A DNA stretch of 64,000 bases, taken from positions 310,001 through 374,000 of the forward strand of contig KL647328.1 in the NCBI GenBank assembly GCA_000727475.1. The letters are read 5' to 3'. The position numbers were made by a program, and so were the translations under genes. This document shows, one piece after another, positions 48,805 to 61,400 of this stretch. Source of the DNA: Sarcocystis neurona (Eukaryota > Apicomplexa > Conoidasida > Eucoccidiorida > Sarcocystidae). Position 1 is the first letter of the stretch, and every line of letters begins with the position of its first letter. The notes beneath the pieces were generated by a model. It had not been told where the DNA came from and did no database searches. It worked only from the letters and a program-made list of their open reading frames with translations.

Positions 48805-51800
48805 CTAACGGTCGCGGTGCATCTCCACAGCTGCTTCAAGCCGCGTCAACAGCAACAGCTCCCGCCGAACTCCTCCGGTGTGCTCTAACCTTATGTATAT
48901 CCGGTGTACATAAACCACCTTGAGCGTAATTGTGTGCGAATTTTTGTTTAAGTGCAGGCACTTGTGCCTCTGATTGTCTGAGCACGTGCCTGTCCATGCC
49001 CACATGGTATACATGTACGTGTGGCTGTCTGGAGTCGGGTCTAGCAGGCTTCTAACAGCGTCGCACTCACAGCAGCCTCGTTACAGAGAGCATAAGGCAC
49101 CTTCGACAACGCCAGTAGGAGCGGCTCCATGAAAATATATATATTAAACGACTCGCGTGTCCAAACATATGTAGATCCAAAGTGGTATGCGCTTATGTGT
49201 AATGGAACACATACGCTCACAGCCGTGTTCGCACACATTGTACCTCCACACATTTTCTCGTAGGACTTTATGTGCATCCAGAGCAGAGGCAGGTAAATAG
49301 ATGCCAGTCCAGCATGCGTAGTCAACTGGATGCCTTCGTATATTATGAGGTTGAATGCGTTAGGGTCACAGTGACTCGACACGTCCGTCAGACAGTGCAG
49401 CAGCACTGGCAGGGCGTCGACCCTGCAGTTGCTGTGTTCAGCAACGAGCTTCACTGGCTCCTGGTGGAGGCCCTACTTCGTCGCGCAGACATCTGCAGCA
49501 GTAGCAGCGGCAGCTTTTCACGGAAACGAATAAGAGGGAGGTGTCGGGAGCCAACAAAAGCGTTTTTAGGCGTCAGTTGCCCAATGCGACATGCAGAATA
49601 GAGATGCCGCACTGCAGAAATCAAGCGACCGGCGACCTCCCGGCAATACGCTCGTACACACCTGTTCGCGAAAGCTGCAAGATACACGCACAAGTAGCTT
49701 GAAAGGGATGTAGACAGACACTGGAACACGCAGACGCGTGAAAAGCCGCTTTAACTGGGACAACAAGTTGCTCAGCAAGAACGGTTGTGGGGGAGAGAAA
49801 AATGGCGCTATATCTGTTGAGTTTCTTGGTAACTGACAACTGCTGTTAGCGCCACAGCTGCGCTTGACGGTCGCTCTGGTGCTGTTCTTCAGTCCTCGAT
49901 TCAACGCTAACGTCTGTGTCATCGGCTGCATGTGCGGCCTCTTAGATGCAACTGACATTGCACAGGCATCCGGCTGGCTCTGATAACGCGCATGAATTCA
50001 TTTAAGACACCGCCTCACTGAGTGTTTATAATCGAAACTCGGTCACAAAGAATTCCTTCACTGTTCTCACCCACCCAAGTACCTGCAATTTGCTGTGCAA
50101 ACAAGCAACGTGAGACTGTTTGTCCGCTGAATTCCCGTTGGCGGAAATGGCACGGATACAGACAGACTGCAGACAGACCGCTTTCCCACACAGCAGGAGT
50201 TACGCTGCTGGTTTAGAACACATGTCTTTCGATGCCGTGTCTTTTCCGCACCTCGCAGTACATGCTATAAATACGGAAGCACATTGCGGTGGAGATGGGA
50301 GGACGACCCCCACACGACACGGTGATCATGTGTATCAAAACATCAACAACGTTGCAGCACACCTCTAGACATAGAAAAGCTACAAAGATACAAATCCCCA
50401 CACGCAGATTCGCCCGGATACAAAATCCGCGTGGATATACATATACACATGTATGTTTGTCTCCGAAATATCTGTACACGATGAGAGGCAAACAGCGTGC
50501 CACGACGTCAGTAAAAAGCTACGTGTGGGTACGTCAGTACTTGAGAACTTACGGTGAACTTACGAAGAAATTACGGACACGAACATGTACAGGACTACAT
50601 ACAACACGTACTCCTCTACACACGCACGTACACACAAATGTATACATACAACAGGGATTGCTATACACGCACATACACATGGACGTACAGATCTGTAGGG
50701 GTACGCTCAAGGTACACACGTGAAAATAACACACGAACGCGCAGATGGCGGTGGTCTACACGTAAATACACGCACACACGTATAGGTGCACGTACAACAA
50801 CGCTTATTTCTGCGCCTCCGTCTTACGTAACGATTCACTACTATGATTGCTATCACTATCGGAACAGAGGGACTGCGTTGCAGGAACGGTCTCGCGATAT
50901 GGCAGCACCCCGTTCCATATTCCAGAATGGCACAAAGGCCGTGGGCCGCAAACGTCCAACAGCGGGGAGGTCTGCAGCAGCTTGTAGGACGTGCCGCAGT
51001 CTCAGCACTCGGTGTGTTGTTTGAAACACTTCAGTTGCTGTGGAAGTTTGTATCCCTGCGTGCCCCTGGCAGCTACGCTTCAATTTCGCCGTTGCTACTG
51101 CTGCTGCTGCAGCGCTTCGCTCTGTCAGGGGGAAAGGCTTTGTGTATGGATCCGCTGCACCAGAGGCAGCGTCACCTGCACCCCCGACCGAGTAAAGTGA
51201 AGCAGCGGTGAGAGCATCAGCAGCCGCCCCGCCAACTGCGCCACCAGCTGCGCTAGAAAATGTGGACCTGCTCCTCACGTATTCACTAGCTTCTGCCGCG
51301 CACGCCAGTGACATTATCTCTGCGGGGATTCACATAAAAGGCAAGGCGACAGCGTAGAACCACAGGCCCTTCACACCACCGAAATCTCCACGCTCCCCGT
51401 GGCACCTTCTGATCCACTTACGCATTTAAAAGTACACAGATGTGTGCACATCCACATGTGTGCAAATGCGTCTGCTGCTACATACACGTGTGTAACCGTC
51501 GTTTTATCCCAAAATCTCCATAGAGTCACCGTGTCTCCAGGACTCTCCCTCTTTGTCTCAGTATCCTTGTGCGCTTCTGCAGGCACCCGAATCGAAGCTG
51601 GTCGAAGCAGGCTGCTAGGGAAGAAAACATCAACCCTTCCACTGCAGAAAGGAAGTCGCGCGCGGAAAAAAGGCGCCACCCGTCGGATGACCTCTCAAAT
51701 CGTGTCGAACAACTGTCACTACATCGGTAAACCCTACGTTCCGCATTTACAAATAGAATTAGCGACGGAAGAAGGTCAGCTGTCGGCGCTGAGGCCGGCG

Positions 51801-54800
51801 GCCGCTCCTCTATGGACCCTCATGCAGAGCGACACTCCTAACTGTTTTTCCATGCTTGAGGTGTGTTTACACCGAGTGCGCGTCTTTTTGTCTCCAGATA
51901 CCTGTCCGACAGCTCTTGTGTGTTACGTCGACGCACCATCACCACAACAGCTCGGAGGGATGAAAAATTCAGCCTTCTCCACCTGTGTGTCGCCTCACCA
52001 GCAGCCGCACCCGCACACACTCCACCAGTGCCGCTGGCAAGTGCGCACGGACAGAAGCGGCCAACCAAGTTGTGCGGTCACTAAACCTTCCTGTGATAAA
52101 TGAGCGACCAGCAGCATGTGTGGGCAAACGCGTGTACAGATGATTTCTTGCACGTGCAAACGCGTGTGTACACACACTTTAACGAAGCCTGCAGACACCC
52201 GTACACGGCAGTGTAAGCTGTTGAAGGCGGGGTTTACCTGCAATTCGGACTTTCACAGCAGCAGCGAGGACTGTCAGCAATTCGTCAAGCTCCTGGGGTG
52301 GAGGCACCAAATCCGCATCTTCCCACCGCCGCCACGCCTCCAGCTCTTGGACGGTGGGTGTGTCCAACGCAACCGCAGCAGCAGCACAGGTGGTGTGGTC
52401 TGTCTCGACTCTGCTCGTCGCTGCCGCACGCGTTTCTCTGTCGACAGCTGCTGCTCCTAGACGCCTCGCTCCTGTCGAAGCCGCGGCTACTGCTGAAGCG
52501 TCTGCGGCGGCAGGCTCTCCCGCGTCGTCTGCTCCGTCTCGTTCTCCTGCAGCAGCTGCTGTTCGTGGGAGAGCTTCTGTTGCTGTGGGTCGTAGAGCTG
52601 CTGCTGCAGCAGCGTCAGCCATGACGCTCTGGTGAAATAAAGGACGGAACCTGCGTGCGCGTGCTGCTGCTGCAGCCACCTGCGGCTCCTTCCGCAGCTG
52701 TTGCAGAATCTCCTGGCTACACCAGTGAAGCGAATCTTCGTAGTTATCAGGGTCCACAAGCACCTTGCCACTTTTCGTATCCTGCTGTGCGGTTTCGTCT
52801 CCGTCCTCATCCTTCGCCTGCTGCTGCTGCATCGTCCCACCAGTTTCGTCGTGCACCATCGGTCCTTCGCTCCCCGAAGCTCCATGTGGCATTTGCCTCA
52901 TGCTGGTGGTGTTGCTCGCTTCACTGTTGTCTCTGTCACTGTCGCTGCCGAGCCTCCCGTATCTCGGGCTCTCACTGCTGTTGCTACTGCTGCGTACCCC
53001 AGCGCTGTTGTTGCCCCCACTGCTACTGCAGCTTCCACTGCTGTCACCGCGGCTGCTGCTGTCGCTCCTGCTGTCGCGTGCATTGCGTACACAAGCAGCT
53101 GCAGCAGCAGGGGTGTGCACGTCTGCCGCGCTTTCACCAGCGGCGGCGCTCCTCGACCAGTTCCTGCTTCCGCAGACGTCACCTGCGTAATATAAATAAA
53201 GACTGATAGGCGTGCGACACCCAGCTAGCACTGTGCTAGGTGCTGCTCCAAATACTTTCACGTCCGCCGATGCAGTCGCAGCGGCGGGTGTCTCCAGAGC
53301 AGCCTGCTTCGTACCAACTGCAGTCGCAGCAGGACTCGCTGAGACGAAATCAGAAGACCCAGCAAGAATTGCACGCGCGCCGGGATGTTGGTGTCTCGCT
53401 GGGTTGTCTTTGTTGAATATGCTGCTGCTGTCGCCGGCCGCCCTGTTGCTGCTGCTGCTAACCCTCTTGCTGCTCTTGGTGGAGGTCTCGCTGCTGCTGC
53501 CTCTTTTCTGCCTTCTTGCGTCGTTGTCACTCCCTTCGAGAAAGCGCAACAACGGGGTCTTGCGAAGTCTGCACCGACGGGCTTCTAGCAGTCGCTGCAA
53601 CACGTCTGCTGATAAGGGGCGTGGCAACTCGCAGTCGCGGGCGTGGACGGTGCTGCTGCTGCTGGTGAAGCTGGGAAGACTGCTGCCCGTGCTTCTGGTG
53701 ACGACGCTGCTGTCGCTGCTGTTGCTCTTGTTGGGCGTGCTGCTGCTGCCGCAGGGCTGGCTGTTGGTGTTGCTGATGCAGCTGGTGCGGTTGACGCTGC
53801 TGGCATTGACGACGAGGTCGCCGCTGCTGCCGCTGTTGGCGTTGCCGCTAGTGGTAGTTGCGACTTCGCTGTTGATTGTCAAGACGCTGCTGCTGCTGCT
53901 GCAGGTAAGGTTTCTGTCGCTGCTGGAGCGGGTGCTGCTGCTGCTGTTCAGACCGTTACTCCTGTTGAAGCGGAGGCTGCCGCTGCGACACAGAGGACGC
54001 ACCGTTGGAACAGCAGCAGGAGCAGCAGCAGGAGGGGACGCATAGGGAAGGGTGTCATGCTGCAGCAGCGGTAAAGCAGCAGCAGCAATCGAGACAGGAG
54101 GATAAGCAACACAAGGAGACGGTGCACTACCCGTCCCGCTTCCGTAGCTCGCAGGGCGGCCTACAAGGGTGTGGCTCGCTGCGCGGAAAACTGTCGAAGT
54201 GTCGCGGCGGCGAGACGGTGTGTTCGTGTGGATGCTGCTGCTGCTGTGGGTGCTACTGCTGTGGGTGCTGCTGCTGTGGGTGCTGCTGCCTGGGTCTGAC
54301 ACAGCAGCAGAGCAACGCGCCTTTGACAAAGCAGCACGCCAGGGCAGTACGTCGCTGTTGCTGCTGTGAAGCGCAAAGGGGCAAGCAGCAGATGCAGCAG
54401 GCCTGATAGACGAGCAGCGTCTATCTCCAGGAGCGTCTCGGTGGTCAGTAGCTGGGAGAGCAGCTTTAGCGGCTGCACCAAGTGCAGCAGGGCGACAACC
54501 GAACACAGTAGCAGCAGCAGGAGGATGAAGAACGGATGCACCAGAGACGACGTAGGACGCGGCCTCGTCAGAAGGGCCGCATGCTGCAAGAGTGACTGCA
54601 GGTGGCAAAGGATCCGACGTTGCAATTGCAGCAGCAGCACCAGGGCAACGTGCGAGTGCGGCAGCCGCACCAGCAGGAGACGGCGGACGCGTCGCAACGT
54701 CAGCAGGGGAAGACGCGACGGCGACAGCTGCAGCAAAGGAACGTGCGAAGGGAGCTGCAGGCGCAGCGTGTGCGACGGAGACGGCCGGCAGAACCGCAGA

Positions 54801-55208
54801 ATATGCGAATGGCAAAGACGCCCTGGGTGCAGCACTTGCTGGGCTGTCACGCAGCTGGCGCTGCCTTGATGCAGCAGCAGCAGCAGCAGCCTGGCAGTCC
54901 GAAGGAGAGCACTGCTGTCCCGGCCACTGCTGCGGGCTCTGCCGCTGCTGCTGCTCCTCTCCCTGCCGCTGCGTAACGAGTTGCTGCTGCTGTGCAGTAG
55001 ACTGTTGCGGCTCGGGAGGAAATGGCCGCTGCTGCGCCGGGGGTTGCTGCTGCTGTGCCTGCGACTGCTGCTGTGCTGAAGGGGGCTGCTGCTGCTCTGG
55101 ACGTGGCCGCTGCTGTGCTGCAGGGAGCTGCTCTTGTTGCACCATCAACTCCATCTTTCGCTCTCCTAGATCTCCGCGTCCTCCACAAACAAACGAAGAC
55201 TTCTGCAT
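48805..55208 (-). CDS. Large low-complexity protein with a helical C-terminal part
   Basis: Exons 52238-55208, 51077-51319, 49244-49453 and 48805-48884 join in frame (1,167 residues). The first exon is about 990 codons of Q-, A- and S-rich sequence encoded by CAG/CTG runs, with better-folded islands such as LSADVLQRLLEARRCRLRK and NYEDSLHWCSQEILQQL. The last three exons are different: IMSLACAAEASEYVRSRSTF, VDALPVLLHCLTDVSSHCD, LASIYLPLLWMHIKSYEK and GGVRRELLLLTRLEAAVEMH, resembling ARM/HEAT-type helical repeats. The phase matches across the first join (GCA G|GTAAAC to CAG|AG ATA) and the last (G|GTACAA to TTAG|AG) are supportive; the donor at 51076 is a guess. Met at 55208 or 55154 could be the start. 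Another frame at about 49075-49130 (PLLLALSKVPYALCNEAA) may be a skipped exon. Function unknown. Confidence 0.6.
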
Positions 55209-56000
55209 TTGCGAGAAGGACGCAGAAAAGCTGCCACCACCGCGGGTACCACGCGACAGGTACACACGAAAGGTGGCGTAGGTACACTGGCTTGAGTCGC
55301 TTTTCTTCTTATTCTGAGGCGCCTGCTGTTCCTTGCCCAGCTACTAAACCCGGACTCGCTGCTGCTGCTGCTCCGCACCTGCGCAATGTTGTTGCTCGTC
55401 GATTATCCCCCGCCTTCCAGAAGCAGCAGCACAGACTCATTTACCGTCTGGTCAGTGCCAATATCGAAAGAGAATCTCCTAGAAAAGCAAAGGTTTAAAT
55501 GTTTGTGTGACCGGGGCAGCTCGTCTCTCTTTGCCGCGCAGCGTGCGCCCGAGTTACAGCAGTGCTCGCGTCGTGGCACTACTGTTGTTACTATGGTAGC
55601 AGCTGTAGCTGCTACTGTTGCTCTTTGTGTTTGTATTGTCACTGGCAGTGCTGCCTTCCGGTAGCTGCTGTTGCTGCCGTCACTGTTGTTGTTCTCACTG
55701 GTGTACTGCCATTGCTACTGCTGCTGCTGCCGGTGTCCCGCTTACGGTACTAGCTGTTGTTACTGTTGTTGGTGGTGCTGGTATACTGTCATTGCTCCTG
55801 CTGCTGCTGCTGTCCCTCTTACGGTAGTAGCTGCTGCTGCTACTGCTGTTGTTGTTGTTGCTGATTGTGTTGCTGCTGCTGCTGCCGCTCGTATATGCGG
55901 TAGCAGCTGCTCTTGATGCGAGCGAGGCAGGTGGCGGCAGTATGCTGCAGACACAGCAGCAAGTGTCGCTGCGTGTGCCGGCTGAACTTTTGCACGAAGA
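52240..56000. repeat. Dense CAG/CTG trinucleotide region
   Basis: Interrupted runs of CAG/CTG recur at very high density across this interval. Because the unit is three bases long, several frames remain open on both strands: Q, S and A in one orientation, L, C and A in the other. The density falls sharply below about 52 kb. This matches the homopolymeric amino-acid repeats known from Eimeria genes. Confidence 0.9.
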
Positions 56001-57267
56001 CGAGAATGAAATGGCGTGCGTAGGTGGGATGAAGTCTACATACACCGCAGAGTGCAGCTCACGGTACGAACAGCAGAGGAGTCTCAACTGACGTTCCCAG
56101 GAGGCCCGTGCCCGTGGGCCTCACAGCGTTTTATACGTATCTACGCAGCAGGGGAAGCACAGTGCCGCCAAGAAGAACAGGACAACATATTTCTCAATAA
56201 AGAATCAGACGTAAGTAGACCGCCGGCGGTGCTGCTGCAGTTGCCGCTCGGCCACGTTTTCTCGTTTCCACGCTGCTTTCCCTTCCGCAGGCCTCGACCG
56301 CAGGTCCTGTCAACGTGAGCCGTTTCGGCTCTTGGGGAGACTATACACGAGCCTTCTACTGTATTGTCTCTTGTGCCTGCAGCTACTTACATACGTGCGC
56401 GTATGCGTATTATATGTACGTGTACGTACAAGGATGTGTGTATATATCCGTATGTACGTAGACGTAGGCAGGTACGTTCGTGTCTTGCCGTAAGTATGTA
56501 GATGCATCCAGGCATACGTAAGTGGCCTTTCTGTAAAGGTCTAGATTCACCTTCGTAATCGTATCTGTTGCTGCTGTCACACACTTCGTGGCTCCAAGGC
56601 GCCGGTATTGCGGCAGTCGCCTCAGCCGTTGTGGGCGCCGCCGACAGATATATGGACGGATGCCCTGGAAAACTCTCCGACAGGGAGATGAAACATTAAA
56701 CATGTTTCATAGACATTAGGCCAATGCAGCACCGAACTGGACAGGATAGTCATCTAAGCGAGAGAGACGATTAACGCGACGAAAGGGACAGAGACAGGCG
56801 ATGTCAAAAGAGGAACCGCATCTCAATCGCTGCACCACGCATGCAGCCGACGCGTCGTCCGTGTCGCGTTCGTCGCTCGAAAAGGATGAGCTACGGCAGA
56901 GCATGTTTGTGCTGCTCGGCGCTGTCTCCGCGTTGACCTCGCTAACAAAGTCGAGTTATAGAAGATATTGTTAATTTCTTCTCCCTAAACGACGAGTGTC
57001 TGCAGGACCGACACAGCTGCAGCAGCCGCAGCCGCAACACCAGCAGCTACACAGCCAAGCAACGGGTGCAAGAGCCCTCAGTTATTAAAGCAGTTAAAAG
57101 GGGCACCGCAACAGCAACGGCGGCAACTACAGATGCAGCAGCATCGCCATTTACAACAGCAAGGCGATTATCAGCGGCAGCAGCGCCATGGACAGCAAGG
57201 GCACCACAACGAACAGCAGCAGTCGCAAGTACAGGTGCAAAATGGCCAGCTTGGATCGCTGCATTGA
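55341..57267 (+). CDS. Unrecognised plus-strand gene with a microexon and Q-rich tail
   Basis: Well supported pieces are as follows. 55341-55492 (acceptor CCTTGCCCAG, donor AAG|GTTTAA) includes LRNVVARRLSPAFQKQQHRL and IYRLVSANIERESPRKAK. 56024-56210 (donor GAC|GTAAGT) includes WDEVYIHRRVQLTVRTAEES and QEEQDNIFLNKESD. A 24-base microexon, 56291-56314 (ASTAGPVN), sits between a pyrimidine-rich acceptor and AAC|GTGAGC. 56798-56949 includes KDELRQSMFVLLGAVSALTS. 57006-57267 is A-rich then Q/H-rich (PQLLKQLKGAPQQQRRQLQM) and ends in a stop. The last four agree in phase. The connection between 55492 and 56024 is missing: at least one exon lies in the CTG-rich stretch 55560-55950. The start is probably near 55.3 kb, divergent from the low-complexity gene. 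Function unknown. Confidence 0.5.
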
Positions 57268-58440
57268 CAAGCGGAGCGAGAGTTTACACTTAAAAACAAT
57301 AGCCCTGGCCACAGACGCACACACCCAGCAACCAAGCATGCACCGACGCACACACGGTAGGCCGAGCGGCAGCTGGAATGGTGACAGCCGTAGAAGAAGC
57401 ATCAGCTAAAATTGCTACAGCAACTGAGTCCGCAGAACCTAACACTCTGCTGGGGATTACCTCAGGCCAAAAGAAAAGCAGTTCACGTGGACAGAGAGTG
57501 ACGCCGCTGCAACGTGCTTCCTCCGCGTAGTGAAGGCAGCAGCACGCAGAGCTGCAGCGCCTTCAACTGCGTCAGCGGCACGAAGCGTTCCTGAGAAGTG
57601 GTTAAACGAGCTCTTAATGATCCCACAGCCTCCTAGCGGGGTGGGTAGGCAACAGAAATGCAGTAGCGAGGGGTGCTGCCGCACGATTGCGGCCGCAGCA
57701 GCATGTGTCTCACCCTTGCGAAGGGGTCACGGCAAAGCCACACACAGTAAAAGTCTTTCTACGTGGACGTCCAATAAAATCCATCAGAGGCCCCCCACCT
57801 GTCAGTTTCACAACGCGAGAAAGGTGAAAAGAAATGCCCAGGATTCAACAATTCCAACGACTCTACCGAATTCTGTGTACTGCAGCAACTTCCGCGCCTC
57901 CGTCACCGTGTTGGGCCAGAAGCATCATCGCCACTGAACCCAGCCCACGGGCAGAGGACGTTATACACCGCCTCGAGGCTCTAAAGTGTGTATGGCTCAC
58001 GAGTGGGGTTTACGGGTAATAGGAAGGTGAACGCTGATACGAGCAAATCTTAGTTGTCAGCGCATCGTAGATAGGGAGCTCTTAAGATCACACAGGCTGG
58101 TAGCTGGTACTTCTGCTTCATAAAAGCTGCTGCCGCGTCTAAACATCAGGACAGCAGGGGTCGACCCATTCACCAGAGTTTGTGTTGTCCCCTGCACAAC
58201 TCATTGTCTGCCACGAGAATGACAGTTGCTGTCTTCACCGTGCACGAGAACTGGTTAGACATAGGTAGCACTACACAATTTCAGCGCCAAAGGCCTCATA
58301 CTGGCTTTATGCATGAAAACTTTTTAATGAGTGTGCACACCCCAGCCTATGCATATAAAGTTGACGCGTATGCACATGGGTGACAACGCCTGCATAAAGA
58401 CGAGAACCCACACATATAAACGTATTCACATTGTGGGTAC
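57268..58440. other. Region between convergent genes
   Basis: Mostly without clear features. A plus-strand frame near 57530-57650 (peptide ARSVPEKWLNELLMIPQPPS) reads like coding sequence and could be a further exon of the preceding gene if its stop at 57265-57267 is bypassed, but I see no convincing donor. The remainder looks noncoding. Confidence 0.4.
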
Positions 58441-61400
58441 CATGCTTTTTTTGAGGCAAGGCAGCATCATCCCATGGAACAAAATTGCGACGTGCAAAGC
58501 TATAAGGCAGCGAAACGCGACACTTGCGGTGTAGAACCTCTTGCAACGAGTGCTCATCAGCTTCTTGTCGCGAGGGGATCGCTTGTTTTTCTTTTCCTGC
58601 TGATACCTGATAAAAACACGGATCCCCTGTGCCCCGTAAACACACCGGGAGCTACTAGCGACCTGGAACTATGGTAGGTCGAAAAGTATACCGTCACTAC
58701 CAGTGCGGACACCTGCCAAGCTCAGCCCCCCCACAATCCTAGAGTGAGTTGTACCTCCTGTATCAACGTATACGTCCAACATGGACACAAAATTCTACAC
58801 GTTTCCGTGTCAGTAAATGTAACGTGTGCAACAAGGACTACGACGAACAATGAGAGATGGTTTTTGTGCCGCTCGAGGAAATGTTAATTCGACGCTTCAG
58901 CATCCAAAACAGCATTCTTCTGTTTACGTCTATCAGCCCGCCGCACGAAATGCACCTTTAAGTGGCCGTTTATAAGAAGTGTACACACCTAAACACTCAA
59001 AAATACTAAGTGGTGCGGACATCCACACGCGCTCGTGCTACTAAGTTCTCGAAGGGGACTGCGTAGGAGAAGTGATCTGAAGCTCTCGGGACGCTTGAAA
59101 GCATTAAAGCTTTCGACCGCAAATCTAACGTTGAGTCATCAAGCCCTTTATCTACCGGTTTGACTTAAATAGTGCCACACTGCACCCTTCCTTTATGCAC
59201 TGACACATTTTTGCACATATACGTAAGAGCCTTCTGGGAATCATGCAGTTTAAACCAAATATTTTATTCTTGAAGCTCAGGAAGCAAAAATGTGGTTCCG
59301 AGAGTTTGCAGAACTGTTGCTTCCGTGGGTTTTGAAATGATTTGCCACGTGTCAACGACGCAATCGTACTCCCCTGTGAGCTCTGTGGAAGAGCTGTATC
59401 CGCACGCACGTGCCTGCCGTTGGGCGGTGCCACTAACAAGTTTTAAAGGTAGTCAGGAACTGCACAGGAGTCCATACTCAGTCACTAGTGCCCCCTTAAC
59501 CGTCTGTATACACATGTGTAGACACACAAACGTTACTGTGCAGCTTAACACGTATACACACACAAGTATTAACGTGCAGCACGTGGTTCACAAAGGTGTG
59601 CAGCACTTAACACAAGTGAAGGCTATGCCTTTTTTATGAACCAGTATGATGGCCAGGCACATGTATTAACTCTGCATCCAGGTGTACGATTGTGTGGAGG
59701 TTTGCGCGGCCTGCAGTCGGAGTCCATTAGAATTGCAAAACTTCAACCGATACGTCGAACGAGCACACCGCGGTGCTTGAATGCCATCAGTTTTGCCTGC
59801 AGTTGCTGGTGTCGTTTGCCCATCATCGAAAATAAATACGGATCTTCCACTCCAGCGCGGTTGAACGCCTACACGAAAAAAGCACACATGAGATAGAAAA
59901 GAGATATACGCTGACACGCTTGTGCATACACGGCGTATACGTTTTGACATCTCCAGCTCCATTTACGCACGTCTACACCCACACCCACAGCCACAAGCAC
60001 GCGTGACCCTGCGTACGCGAGCATATATACATCTGCATACGTACAGACACGCACACATATATACATACAAACGCACGCACCCATCCACACACACACACAC
60101 ACACAACATACAGGTAAATCTAAATATCTCTTCAATATATATACATATATATATATATGTATGCGTATACATATGTGAATATGTACATGCTCAGACGGCT
60201 GAGAAGTACCTGCGCGTATTCTTTAGGCATACACGCATTCCAAGCAGACGTGTAGAAATCCTTGCTTAACTTTCTAGGACGCGCAACTGCTGCGAATGAC
60301 TTTTGTTCGCCAGACCAGTGCGCGAGCCATACACACAAACACACAAAGGCATCCCCAAATACGTGTACCTTGTTGGCTCGCTGAAACAGCTCTGCGTACC
60401 ACCCAGATTGACCCGGACCCTCTGCATACCTCAATTATGAAGTTTCTGACGCTTGTCCGAAATTGATGCAAATGCGCTTTAGTGGGCTAGCGGAGAAGCA
60501 TTAATTCTATAGTTATTTATTAGTTTGTGAATCCGCTTTCGATGTGCTTCGAGAAAGGCTTCCACAGAGTGGTGGCGCCTACATATGATGACGCTTGTCA
60601 TACTTACGTAAGACATACATATATGTACAAGTACACGTTAGCGTAGGAGCAGCCACACTGCAGAGGTCATTTACGCGTGGATACGAGAAGACAGTTGCAG
60701 ACTTATATCTTTGACGAGCTTCGCAGCACTGCGGCTTTGTCTCTCTCTGTCTCTGTGTACGTGTGTATACGTATTAGAGACACACAGACAGCTTTATCAA
60801 AGATTACGGAAGCGTACAATACACGTAGACATCTACGTATAAATATGTATACACGTAGAAGCAGAAACATGCGCGTTTGTGTGTATACACGTACGCTACT
60901 AAAGTGTACGATATGTGATTATGTAGAGACGAACGTCTGTGACATCAGTTGTCACACTGATAAGAACAGATACTACACTTGATCATAGCCAAGCATGTGC
61001 ATCTCTAGATTTAGCTTGTATCTCTCTCGCTATGTACCTATCCATATATATATGTATACATATATATATGTATATATACACGCACCCGTGAGCGTAGAGC
61101 TGTGAATAGGTGCAGCTCTTTGTTTTTTCAGCTTTCAAACGTTGCGAACATCTGATTTTAGAGAATGTTCTACTGAAGCTTCGCCACGCATTCCGTCGTA
61201 CCTGTGTCATATTGGCGATATCTTCTTCCCCCATTTCACCAAGACGCTGTATACAGAAGTCCGAAAACGTTCTGAAGAAGGGTTCCTCCGGAAAATTCAA
61301 ATAAGCGATCGCCCGCAGTATACGCGTTAGCTCTCGCATGCTGAAACTGCACGTGCATCCCCGAGCAGCACCGTTGACGCACGCAGAGCAGCAACAGCAA

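Noticed and set aside
51399..52103. 234-codon plus-strand ORF
   Set aside because: It lies in the intron between two phase-matched exons of the minus-strand low-complexity gene, and its peptide shows no domain or consistent splice sites.
53212..54045. Plus-strand leucine-rich 'membrane protein' ORF
   Set aside because: It is the complement of CAG runs in a 990-codon minus-strand exon; the leucines come from CTG units.
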